In this document: in pieces, positions 49,522 to 61,016 of the stretch | How positions within the stretch are numbered: the stretch's first letter is position 1 | Layout: each line of letters begins with the position of its first letter | Assembly: GCF_947623445.1 (NCBI RefSeq) | Contig: NC_135243.1 | Coordinates: 6,698,501-6,762,500, forward strand | Length of the DNA: 64,000 nucleotides | Direction: 5' to 3' | From: Clavelina lepadiformis | Lineage: Eukaryota; Chordata; Ascidiacea; Aplousobranchia; Clavelinidae | Made by a program: the position numbers and the translations under genes | Notes under the pieces: model-generated | Seen by the model: the letters and a program-made list of their open reading frames with translations, nothing else | Database searches by the model: none | Told to the model about the DNA's origin: nothing

Positions 49522-51431
49522 ATGCTTAAAAGTCGCCTACACCAGGAAGGCAACATTGTAAAACGTACTGGAGCACGAAGCTCCAACGTATCCCGGTAAA
49601 TTAAGTCTGTGACCGTACTCATGGCTTAAAAATTTACGCAACATTTTGAAAACTTCGCGTTAACAACAAGAAAGCATTAACCTGGATATTTTAGTTATGT
49701 GGACCGCAAACCTACGCTGTAAAACAACCCGAGTTCTAAGCAACTGTTCCGAACCCTCTCAGTGTTACTTTCAACTATTTTACGGGTGACATGCGACGTG
49801 ATGAGCACCATTGCTATTTTTATTGTCATGGGGCCGGTCGTTATGCTAGCGTCTGCGTCAGAGTGGGATTAGCGATAGTGATTAGTTTCATAACTTGACC
49901 ATAAACTGCATTTGTTGTTCGCTGGTTACATGCTTTATGTAACATGCAGTGATCCATACCCATCGCTTCAGTTTTCCAAATATGCACGCGACTGTTTTAA
50001 CTTTAAACACCGGTCTTTGTGTAAGGGATCTACTCCAATTTTGGGCAATTTGTGTGAATTTATCGGTGCAAATTTTATTGAGTTTGCCAGGAGAGAAATA
50101 AATGCGCTTTCTACTGTTGATTTCGAACGGGCGTGTAAGACTGTTATAGGCCTACTGGAATAGCTACCCATACTGCATGCACAAGAAATAGTCTTACAGG
50201 AATTACATCCTGTCTATAAATGCAATATTTTAGGTTAATGTCAAGGATTTGGTTTATATTTGATACATTGGTGTGGATCAAAGCTTAAACAATTGTGTAT
50301 GTGAGGATTCCTTATAGCGGTGTTGATTATTTAGGCGCTGAAGTCAAGGATACGATTTCGGTCCCAAACCGAACCCAAATGTGCCAAACCCTTGTCTTAC
50401 AAATTGCGATCCAATTTTAGGTTGAAGCTCGTTTTTGACTATGGTGCGCCTAAACACACCTGCGGTTGTTTTCGGCTTGTCGTACAATCTTTTGCTTAAT
50501 AGTCTTGGGTGGCTGGTTTATTTATCATGGAGATATAAACCGAAAATTTAATATCACGGGCAAGCCTATATCACCTGCGTTGATTCTTATCGACCGGTTA
50601 AAGCCGGCAAGTTTTTAACAATGTTTATGTAAATCTAATGACATACACATCTAAATTATTAGTTTTTCGACAGGCGATTTCACGCATATAAAATTACATG
50701 AACAGCGTACGTACCTGCTATGTCAGGAAATGGACGATAACCTATTTGTCCACCTAATGTATCCAACAAACGAGCCTAACGACATTCTGCAGGTGGTACG
50801 ATTGCCTCGTCAACAGGCGGATTAGATTTGTTTTCAAGTTGGGCTGTAAATTGCTTTCAGTGAACTCGAATAATTTTTGTAACAGTCATCCAGATAAGGG
50901 ACTTTAATCACTTTTTCAAACCTATTTAATCAGCTCTCCAGTGTACATTGGAAACACGATACCGAAGACTTGCTCACGTAAGCCTGAGCCAATTAGCAAG
51001 AATGAGATAGTATCTCTGGAAATCTTTGACCGTTGTATTAATTTACGGCTTGACTCAAAAGCTTTTGATGGCCAATTTTGACCTATCTGTTGTTACAAAC
51101 AGTATCGTTAGTCGGCTGAAAGAGATATGAAATATTAGTAAGCATATCATCAACAACGTTGCGCTAACTTGGAAAATCCTTCTCATGGCTGTCAAAAGCA
51201 AACGGTGATGTGTCTTACGTTTGATTAGAAAATTTTTTTGATGTGTGGTTGTGGTACGCCGAACACTCTACTTTTCGGTAGTGTATACTAGAAATTTATG
51301 CAGTGTATGAAATTTACAAAGTGTAAATTTTACGGGTGTTTTCCAGTTTCTGTATCTCTGTATCATACCAGTTATTTTTGCTTATGGAGAGGTTTGAAGT
51401 GGATGACGTGGCGACAACTGAAAGCTCTTAG
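49522..51431 (+). CDS. five-exon gene of unknown function
   Basis: Assembled from short exons: 49522-49595, 49950-50134, 50674-50792, 50934-50977 and 51347-51431. All four junctions agree in phase (2, 1, 0, 2). Donors read GTAAAT, GTAAGA, GTGGTA and GTAAGC; acceptors read CATGCAG, CGACAG, AATCAG and TTCCAG. From an ATG it encodes 168 residues ending in TAG. The protein is soluble and mostly helical-looking: a basic start (MLKSRLHQEGNIVKRTG), SLQFSKYARDCFNF, GNLCEFIGANFIEFARREIN, ALSTVDFERACDFTHIKL, DDNLFVHLMYPTNEPNDIL and an acidic Ser/Thr end (ERFEVDDVATTESS). I cannot assign a family. It starts about 400 bases after the CTF18 stop on the same strand. A 67-codon antisense frame overlaps exon 2 and is treated as a shadow. 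Confidence 0.55.
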
Positions 51432-53791
51432 TGAAGGTCGCGGAGACGACTGGGTGCTAGTCTTCTTTCGAATGACGTTCATTGTCAGCATTTTTTACTT
51501 TTCTGGTGGCTTATTTCTGTCAATTGCATTTGTAGCATTTTCCAAGAACCTAAACTGCCCCTCTAATATCTGTTTTCTGGTGAAGACTTTCTTAAGATTT
51601 TAGTACTTGGAATTCCATACTGTCAAATCATCGACAATTTTTCGCACTTCAAGCTTTAAAATGGCTAATTTCGACACTTCTGCTGTATTTTTGGCTCAAA
51701 TATTTCTTCATTAAATAAATGTTGCTAGGAGATTATTGACGTCAAACAGCAACCTGTCGCGTAAGTATTTCAACGCCAATTCAGAAGTCATTGAAGCTCG
51801 GTGATTGATTATCCTGGGAGTCTACAAGTTTTCACTCGTGTTAAGCTTGTACAATTGCTTCACTTTTACAAGATCGTGCTCCAAGGATTTTTATGCTTTC
51901 TCACAAGTCCGCTCAAACATAATCGAGTCGTGCTTTGCAAAGGAATTTCGAAAGGTTTCAACAACTTCTTTGTGACGTTATAATCGCTTATCACGTAGCA
52001 GGTGACAGCAGTGATGACGAAGCTGTCACATTTTAGGCTAATTTTCTTTCTGATTCAGTTTTTCTTTTGTACAATTATTTGCTTATACGGTATTCTTGTC
52101 AGTTAGGGTGCGCGGTAAGGTATCGTAGGGTCCGTACTTTATCCAATTTGCGCGCTTTCTACCAACATTACGTAATTTGTTATTGTTATGCAAACAATTC
52201 GTCACAATCGGGTGTTTTTCCAAATAGGATATTCATGGCAACGTAATATCCTGTATTGCCGAGAGAAGTTTATACAAACTGAACGAATTGTTGTTCTTCA
52301 ATCGTACTGAGAGGATGGCTTACAGACTTATTTGACGTTATTTAGGCGATATAAATTGCCATTTGTAACTTGTTGTTAAGAAATAAACACATTTCCAAAG
52401 CTTGTAGTTTCTGAAGACCAGAGAAATTTCTAAAAAAAGGAAAACCTTATGAATAATTTCCTATGACTTTTATACGTAAATTGCTAAAAAACTGTTTCTT
52501 CCTTAATATTTTCTTAACACAATACTTCCTTCTTTGCCTTATATGGACGGTGGTTTTGATAAGTTTTAAGTGAAAGGCATAAATCCATTAAATTTTGCTG
52601 AATGTTTACATTCATTTCTTTATGAGAAAATGCCTTTCAAAAACAGCATTCTCACGCAAAAATACACGGAGTTGAATCATCGGAAACATGTTATAACCGA
52701 AATTCCTTTCTGTGTTAAAAATTGATATTTCTGTATGTCTAATTATATATTGGAGACAAGGTTCATGTTTTACGTGCGACGGGTGTCAATGTAAATCAAT
52801 ATGGTGGTCGTTTTTAGCTTATTCGTGTCCAAAACTTTGTTTTATTGTAAGCTAAATAGCTGAAACAGGACTTCCGCTACTATTACTTTATTTTTTAGTT
52901 GTCATTTTACTTGAATTACGCTTGAGTAAGCATAGTTTATTTAAACTTCAGTTATTTGACGCATTAGTAGAAATTGTTTTACGTGTGTGAATTCATCTGT
53001 TACCTGTTGCCTTCTATGTTTGACGTCGTAATTAAAACGTCATTTACAGAAAGGAAAATTCATTGTCACGAATGTTCATTTATGTCAGTCTGTCTGTCTC
53101 GCAAAAGTAACGGAGGAGATCAGGTGAACCAAGAAAATTGTTTTCTTTTGGGTGATATCGAGACTGACATAATTTTTTACAAGAAAACGTGATTTTTGTA
53201 ATAAAGTCAGCATTTTTACGAAGAATAATTTCTCGAGAATCATCAGGAAAAATAAATGATGTCATACCGTTGTTTAAAAAGATTTAAAAAGCTTCAACAA
53301 AATGACACAATAAAGAAACTTTATAAACGAATCTCTTTATGGCCGTAAGTTAAACAAGCAGTAAAAGGTGTCTGGCGTCGCCACTAATTTGGTCTTGTCA
53401 TCACCCTGGATGCATTGGCGCCAGGCAGGGTGGCACGTTTATTGTTCAATTCTATATTTCTTATGACTAATGTTACTGGGCACTCGTTCAAAGTTGTCAA
53501 AAGATTGACTCGTGAATGGTCATCTGTCAGTCGTAGGCCAACCTACGGTCACACAGTAGGATATAATACGGAAATAAAAAAGCGGTGAATTCCAATACTA
53601 CAGTAGGAAACCACGTGCGCCTACTGAAGCAATAGCTAACTTGAACGGTAAACAACCGTCTTGTGGTCAGTTGGACAACACAAACGGCGACAACAAAGCC
53701 ACAAACAATTTCGTAATGATGCATATCAGGAAGAAATTGAATTGTTTTGCTGACAAAAATAAACTTGCCATCCATCTCTTCCTGATATGCA
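51432..53791. other. no gene resolved
   Basis: AT-rich. One short segment at 52005-52036 follows a CAG and reads GDSSDDEAVTF-stop in one frame, resembling a terminal exon, but I could not join it to anything in phase. The right end holds the hairpin at 53715-53796, in the 3' flank of the minus-strand gene. Confidence 0.4.
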
Positions 53792-53796
53792 TCATT
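53715..53796. repeat. perfect 20-bp hairpin
   Basis: AATGATGCATATCAGGAAGA at 53715-53734 is exactly complemented at 53777-53796, with a 42-base spacer. It overlaps the stop codon and early 3' flank of the minus-strand gene ending at 53792, so that gene's mRNA could fold here. Confidence 0.8.
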
Positions 53797-55295
53797 CCAT
53801 CTCTTTACCCTCAGCTAATAAGGCGATACCACACCCATCGTTTTCAGCCTCAATCACAAGCAAATCGGACGTATCAGGCATGAGTTTGTCGTTTCGCGGT
53901 AAAGAAAGAAAAATTTTATGGGATAAAACGTAAATCATTATGGTTATTGCCGGTAAAACGGTCCACAATATTGGAGCGAAATATTTACCAAACAAAAGTG
54001 ATTTCACGAAATCGGGGACCACCGGTAAAGGATTCAGTGTGGTCCCATAACTGTCCCAATACATACCCCTATGGGCCCCGTGAGGTATGACGTCATTAAA
54101 GCTAGCTTTCAGGTTTTGAAAAGACAATTTCCCTAAACTTCGCGCCGCATGTTGAATGTTATTTGGGTGGTCTGATCAATGCACAGATCAAGGCTGATAT
54201 ATCCTACCATCGGTCATCAAAATTTCCCGCGTGGAATCGACGGTCGCTGTTATGGGTTATACAAATTAATCTGTTGGCCTCACACGACTGGAGTGCTGGT
54301 AGGTCCCTTTTTATCATTATTGAAGCCATTAATCATGGTTTGGCCTTTTTAACGTTATATTGGACTCTCATACAACGGTGGTTGGATGCGTTCCCTTGAT
54401 AAGGTAAGATAAAGGTTTAACTATTTGTTTGCACCACCGGTTTTGTTTAAATTAGATAAACGTTTCGTATGAACGCGGAGAGGCTTACAAAAGGCAAACA
54501 ACGTTTATGTTTTTTATCGCGCAATGTGTCGCTTTAGTGCTAATTATATTGGTACCGGGTATATATATAGGAGAAAAGGTTCCTGGCGTATCCACTTAAG
54601 CGTACGCAATGACGCTCCCTTACGTATCCCGCGTTCCATTTGTTATGCGTAACATTATGTAACGTTACCATAAGGTATTTTTAGCTTTGATAGTTACATT
54701 GCATTGTTTGAAACCTATGTAAATGTTTAGAGTTGTAAGAAAACCTGTTAAGCAATTTAGCTTTTTTGCTTTTATTGTTGTCAATGTCTCATTATTTTAA
54801 AGTCAATTTCATTTTAAATTTGCTCTGAAGATGGACAAATGTAACGTCCGAAACTACATAGTCAGCGTCTCATGTAAAATAAATGTTTTATTATGAATTT
54901 AACTGCTTTAATTGCTGTAATCGAAACCTATTACACAAAAAAATATCATGTTATGTTTCAAAAATCGGTGATATATATGAGGCTATAAGCAATTTCCAAC
55001 CTTCGCTTGTCCATCCGGTGCGTTCATTTGGTGCTCGGTTTGATTGACAACATGAAGTCCAAACTTTGGCACTCGAAACGCTGACAATGTCATAAATAAC
55101 TTTTTCACCATGTACCAGCTTTACCATATTGCTCATTATACGAACCTCGGTCCAAAAAGAATGCAAATTTTTTCAAATGTTTGTCATCTTCCTTGCTTTT
55201 TTTCATATTAGTAATACACCAAAAATTATATTGTGGCTGTGTTGCTTTAAAACGAGCTGCGCTGTTCTCACCAGGATCAGACGTGACCTCGACAT
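53792..55295 (-). CDS. probable three-exon gene, one transmembrane segment
   Basis: Minus-strand exons 55295-55272, 55145-55001 and 54171-53792 join in phase (0, then 1) and encode 182 residues from an ATG to TGA. The pieces read as coding: MVKLVHGEKVIYDIVSVSSA, KVWTSCCQSNRAPNERTGW, LKASFNDVIPHGAHRGMYWD, SYGTTLNPLPVVPDFVKSLL, then one hydrophobic helix (APILWTVLPAITIMIYVLS) and an acidic tail. The last exon is richer in G+C than its surroundings. The first exon is weak: 24 bases after a CTAG acceptor, and an alternative phase-1 reading of it (LLAHFQLQPRVSEDVEVTSD) is also open. The second donor (GTTGGA) is poor. I do not recognise the family. AATAAA on the minus strand lies at 53438-53443. 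Confidence 0.4.
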
Positions 55296-55336
55296 CTTCT
55301 GATACACGAGGCTGAAGTTGAAAGTGGGCAAGAAGC

Positions 55337-58300
55337 CTAGAACAAAAACCCTTTTTATATATAGGCTAAGGTATACTGCCCTGCTAGGATGTGCTAATGC
55401 GAGCGATTAAACGCAACAGAGGTTTAAGTTCGGAGTTATCTTATTGTATTGAAGTAGCCTATTTGCCGTAGAAGATGCAAAGAGAAATGGTGACGGCTTT
55501 GATTTAAGGTTGCATCTATTTTTGTAGAACAAAGTTGTATCGTCGTGAGATGGTTGATTTGTTATAAGTATTTTGATTCTGTTTTATTAGTATTTCATTT
55601 ATGTGGGTTGACAAGTTAATTTTACTCCCGTGATGTCGCAGAGAACTCAAGACAACATCTTCATTAAATGATGAGCAACAGATAATATCAAACTATAGTT
55701 AGATGAAACATCTAAAATATTTTTTCGATAATTACTTGGTAAACACGTTGTGACGTTGTGTCCATGGACGTATATCCTGACGTAGCATCGCTGATGTCTT
55801 AGTAAGAGCTAGAATTGTTTTTTAAAAAATGACCATACTTCTTAATAATGTTACGAAAGTTACGAATAGTTACGATAGTTACGAAACATTGACGTATATT
55901 TCCCGGATAAACGGGGGAATAGTCTAATAAGCATGTTAAAGTGCTATTTAAAAAGTTTGAGAGCTATTTGCTTCAATTTTAAATTTTGTTCATCACAAAG
56001 GAGCTGTTATAAATGGCAGAAATGAAAAAAAACTTTGCGCCTGCTCAAAAAAAAAAAACTTTTAGAGGAAACATTTTTTCAAAGACTCGATGTCGCTGTT
56101 TGAAGCAAGATATTTTTTGTGTGACTTGAAAATATTATTTTAAACCCTTTTTGTAACTGTTTACAACAACAATGCTTTCGTGAGAAGATGGAATGCTATT
56201 CTATAAACCTTTCATTGCAACAACCACAAAAGTTTTTACAGCATATCTCGTCTATAGTTTTTGACTGACAAGTGTTCTTGTTAAACTGTAGCGACCTTTA
56301 GAAAGGCGTTGACACTCGGCCCACGCTGAGTAGCCAGCCACAATTATCCAGGTACCGTCTCACACCCAAACCCAGACGTCTAGCCTTTATTGACAAACTG
56401 TGTAACTGTAAAATGGATCGCAGAAACGGGGCAACTGCGTGACAAGATAGCGCTAGTAACTTTTACGATGCTTTCTGCTGGCGCCTGCCGTGGCTTCTGT
56501 ACAGATTTGCATTCCTAACGTGCCGAAGGTTGTACATTCCATAAGCGCATTAGAACGGTGTAAATTTTTATGATTTAAAAACATAGCGTTTATGAGTTCT
56601 TATCTAACATACCTGAAATGTTTTGCTAAGTACTGGAATGCGTTGTAAATATTAGGAAAAGTATTTCCGCGGTCCTGCCGCGCAAATGGAAAATTCCTGT
56701 CGTGAGAACTGGAACTGAAACTTTTAACAGAGTTGACGGTATTGCGACGGTGGCCAGCAGTAGGTATAGCTTGGAAAGACAACATGTAATACATATCAGG
56801 GACCTTTCTGTCTTCGTATGTTTTACAACAAACATTTATTTGATCAGCTGCCCAATAAAAAAGTTCTTATTGTTACAAAATGTTAGCACTACATTTATTG
56901 CTCACTCACACCCACTCAACAATAAAATATCCCTCAAATTAAAATTGTCATGTACAGCTATGAAAAAAGTTTTGTCGAACTTTCTAGTAGAAATAGCTTT
57001 TAACTGTGTATAAACTTTACCTTATCAGGCCTTGCTAAGTAACTACTAACGAATTACAATTACGTACTAACGTAGCGCGTTGCGTATTCTGAACGTGACG
57101 TGGCAAATGAGGGGAAACGCTTTGTATAATTGGCGTTTACGTCGATGGCATACGTTTCCTGCAAGTGTTTGACGTCGTACGTCAAGTTCAGGTAAAGTCA
57201 CGTGTGTATGATTTACGTGAGGCGCATGCATGTTAGATGACTAAAGTATAAGTTTGTCGCTTCACTGTATAGATACCAAAGTGAGCTTTTGTGTCAAAAG
57301 TCAAAAGTTTTGTGTACCAAAGTCTTTTGTGTTGTCGGTACAAACAGTTTGCCTATTCATTAAATTTTCTAAAAGCTCTACAGTCTATTCACTCTATTGT
57401 TACTGCAGAAAGAATAGGCTACTAGTTGTCGCCCTTAAAACTTTATAGATAAACTTAAAACCTTTATTTATGTTGAAAAATGCTGATGGCTGCTTTTATA
57501 CAATAACCTACAAGACGATAAACGCGTCTATAATAGGCAATGATTAAGCCCACGACCGGTAGGTTATAATTTGCATCAAAATACAACTAGCGAGTTAAAA
57601 TTATACGTCTATGTATTTTTCCTTTTACAGTAAAATCTTCGAAAGATTCAGTGGTTGTAGTTTCAGTTAATTATGACGACATAAAATGCGTTATTAATGT
57701 CACACCAGTATTTTGTCACACGTCATGCAGTTTGGCAACGTTGCGCGATTAAGTTCTTCTGAAGGGAAATTACGCTTTTTGTTCACACCTATTGAAAGAA
57801 AGTATAATTAATCATAATTCAAAATTCTTGTCAAAAACTGAAAATCTTTTATTTCAATTTGCTCAGTTTGGGGTGTGGTAGTATTTTCTATGACTTCGTC
57901 ATCACTTAAAGCGGTTATTTTAGAATTTAGATCATTCACGCTACATTGGTTTTGTTGTAACGTCACCTACAGCTGAAGTTATAATGGAAATTTTCGATTT
58001 AAAAGGTACAAAAATAGACTTTTGAATACGGTTTGTTTACACTGAGGCAAGGAATAAATTTGGGAATCTCTTATCTTCATATATAAAGCTCCCATACCAT
58101 TTTGGTTTCAAACACAGAGAAGTTTTCATGTAGAAGCTACTTCAGTTCCAGGCTGTATCATGTTGGTTATATGAGCTCTAGTTATTTGATGGATTCCCCA
58201 AACTTTCCCTTATCCTGATTACCAGTAGGGTGTTCCACGCGTATTCGTAACTGCGTCAGCTTCCAATCAAATATTTGTTGCGTTTAATGTAGTTTCATAC

Positions 58301-61016
58301 GCTTTAATGTTAAGTTGGATTGTGGGAGAACAAGTAGGCCTAGATTTTGCTGCAATGGAGGTTTCGTGCCATTCTGATGATTGACAGCTGAGTGAAGGTA
58401 AATACTTGAAATTCTGAAAGGTGTGCATAAAACATATGAGCACCAGGTAGCATACAAAAACAAGTGCTTATCAGATTGAATTTGAACCCTTTTGTAGGCA
58501 TGTATAGCGAAAAACGCCAGATAATTGAGATTACCGTGGGTGTATTTTGGCATTTATTCAAGCCAGACGTCGCTGCCCTGTCAGACAAGAAATGAAGTTG
58601 GTTTCTGCCTGTCGCAGTCGGTTGAAATCCGGTCGTTATTGTTTTCTAACGCCGGCCTTGTTTACAGATGCCAATAGATACCGTGCATTCGTACACCACT
58701 GCACGTAAAAGTCAACGTGTACTGATATCAATAAACGCGGCACAGAAAAAAACTTAATTAAAGCATAGCAAAAAGATATTTTGCTGCGTGTTTAATATTT
58801 CAAATCTTGCTCATCACTGCTGTAATAGCAGAAATTTGCAGCTACAATGCAACAATATTTGTAGTGAAAAAGAATCGTTTAAGTCCTAAACTTTAGGACT
58901 TTAGGTTTCACCTCTGAGGTTTCGCAAGAACCGAGGTATGTGAGCTGTGCAAACATGAGATCGACGTTGCTGTCACTGTTTAAATGATGCGTTCTCTTGC
59001 AGTTAAATGGTGCAATTCTTAGAAGAAAAAACATGCAACTGTAACATATGAGACTGGGCATTTGCAGCTATGTAAGGTTTATTTGCAAAGTAATGTTTGC
59101 TGTGATTAGGGACTATGACTTTGAATTAGATACAAATTACAATTATAGGAAATTTTTTCCCCGATTTAAAGAAAAGTTATCAACTTGACTAAATTGTCGC
59201 ATAAAACTGAGCAGTAATATGTGGCAGCAGAATTGTACAGTGTTTTGATATATGTTATGGACCTTATTAGTCAAAACGAAATGCAAGCCGCATTCAACTT
59301 TGCATTTTCGTATATGCTCTACTTTTGAGGACACTGTAGCTTATTTATCAGTCAACCCTATCGGTTTAGCTTAGCTCAATTGAGCCAACTTTGCACGTGA
59401 TGCTTCAGTGATTTAAGCTTGTTTTTTTCATTCATCTAGCATAGAACACAAGTCTATAAATCGCTGTTATTGTGATTGGTAACCGCGAATACCTTTAATC
59501 GTGGCATTACTTAAGTGAGGAAAGGAAAAAGGCATTTCCTTCTTTAATCACGAGCTTACTCATAAGTCATAAGTAATTTTTGACGATAAGGTAGTGTAGT
59601 GGGAAAGTCAGCCTGTAAGAAGAGCAACGCTTTGCGACGACTTGTGCTTAGTATATTGAATTATTACATGTATTAAATGTACATGTAGTAACACATGTAT
59701 TTCAATTAAGTATACCTTTTCTCTTTCGCCGTTCGAAAGATGAGTTATTGCTATCAGGATAACGTGTAATGGGTTGCCCAGTGTGAAAAAACCGCTCTTA
59801 GTAAACCGTTAACTGATATCCATTTCTCAGAACCGTCAACAGAGTCACCTCTATATGTTACGTTGACGATTCAGTTTGTTCAGATTTTTCGCTTTCTTTG
59901 AAACAAGTCTCCAGTTATGGCAGCTATAAGCGTTCATAACGATATGATCCAACTCAACTGCAATGTTAAAGAAAGTAAAATTCTTGGAAATCTGTATACG
60001 AGGCTATACGATGATTCAGGCGCCTATATTAAAGCATCATTACGGCATCTGAGCGCAGCGAGGCACGGAATTTTTAAATCGGACTTCACCATAAAAGGGC
60101 AGACGGCCTGAAGTCGACACTTGGATGTGTTACCGCTACTTTCAGACTTGTCCATCGGCAAGAGACAATGGGCTTCACCACAAAAGCTCGCCACAAGGAA
60201 TGCGAACTGGCTCGGTGCTGAGCAAACAGCGTTGGCTTTTCGTACTCAATATAACCACGGTTTTTTTGTGGTCGTGAACCATTCGCGCTAAGGTAGCTTG
60301 TAGACAGGCTGAAGGCAGCATAGCTGAAGTTTAGTTCTTGGGCTTCAAGCAATCAGTCTTTTATTTTTAGACATTTTATGCATTTTTGTAAGGCTTTACG
60401 ATCTTAGTCTCATCTTTATCAGCAGCACGTTGAGTTTTACGTGCGTTATTTAAATAGCAAAAGTATTTTGATGTAGCTTACACGCGAGGACGTAGAATAC
60501 TGGAATACTATGGTGTAAATTTCTAATTACGCATTATGCATTTCAATGAATAGTAATCTAGCATATAACTGACGTAGTTGCGAAGCAATATGTACAAAAT
60601 TGAATGGATAAACTTTAACTAGCGGAGGTCAAAGCACCTAGCAGTGTATACTTAAAACCACGAAACCGCCATCCATAGGATATTGAGATAGATGTCTGTT
60701 GTAGATGTAAGGCTACAACTAAATTATCGCGGTTGTACTAAAATGGTAGCTGACATTTAATGTAAACGACGAAGTTAAAAACCTCTACATAAGGTGAACA
60801 GCATGGATATCTAGGGTTATCTATCTGTTCGCTGATAGGTGATTGGGGTTTGTGCTTCTGTACGTAGCAGGTTACAAATGGCTACTTAGGTTTTTACAAT
60901 ATGTGCTTTGTGAATTAATCATAAAAATTTTATGTTTTTCAGCTGGTCTTATTATTCTTAGCGACTTCTGTTACTGTTTATTTATTCTTGTCGGATTATT
61001 TACCTGAACTCGAACA
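55337..61016. other. gap with no confirmed gene
   Basis: Contains a GTTACGA tandem array (55850-55886) and several short open frames without recognisable content. A 64-codon ORF from ATG at 59917 to 60111 has coding-like composition but no splice or homology support. An acceptor-like TTTACAG before ATGCCAATAG at about 58672 was noted but not extended. Confidence 0.4.
55850..55886 (+). repeat. GTTACGA short tandem array
   Basis: Four consecutive copies of GTTACGAWA/GTTACGATA with 9-10 base spacing. Confidence 0.75.

Noticed and set aside
51298..51603. 101-codon plus-strand ORF with hydrophobic stretches
   Set aside because: It overlaps the last exon of the 49522-51431 gene in another frame, and the phase-consistent model explains the splice sites better.
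52005..52036. Short terminal-exon-like segment reading GDSSDDEAVTF-stop
   Set aside because: It could not be joined in phase to any upstream exon.
54163..54399. 78-codon plus-strand ORF
   Set aside because: No homology or splice context; it is partly antisense to the minus-strand gene's terminal exon.
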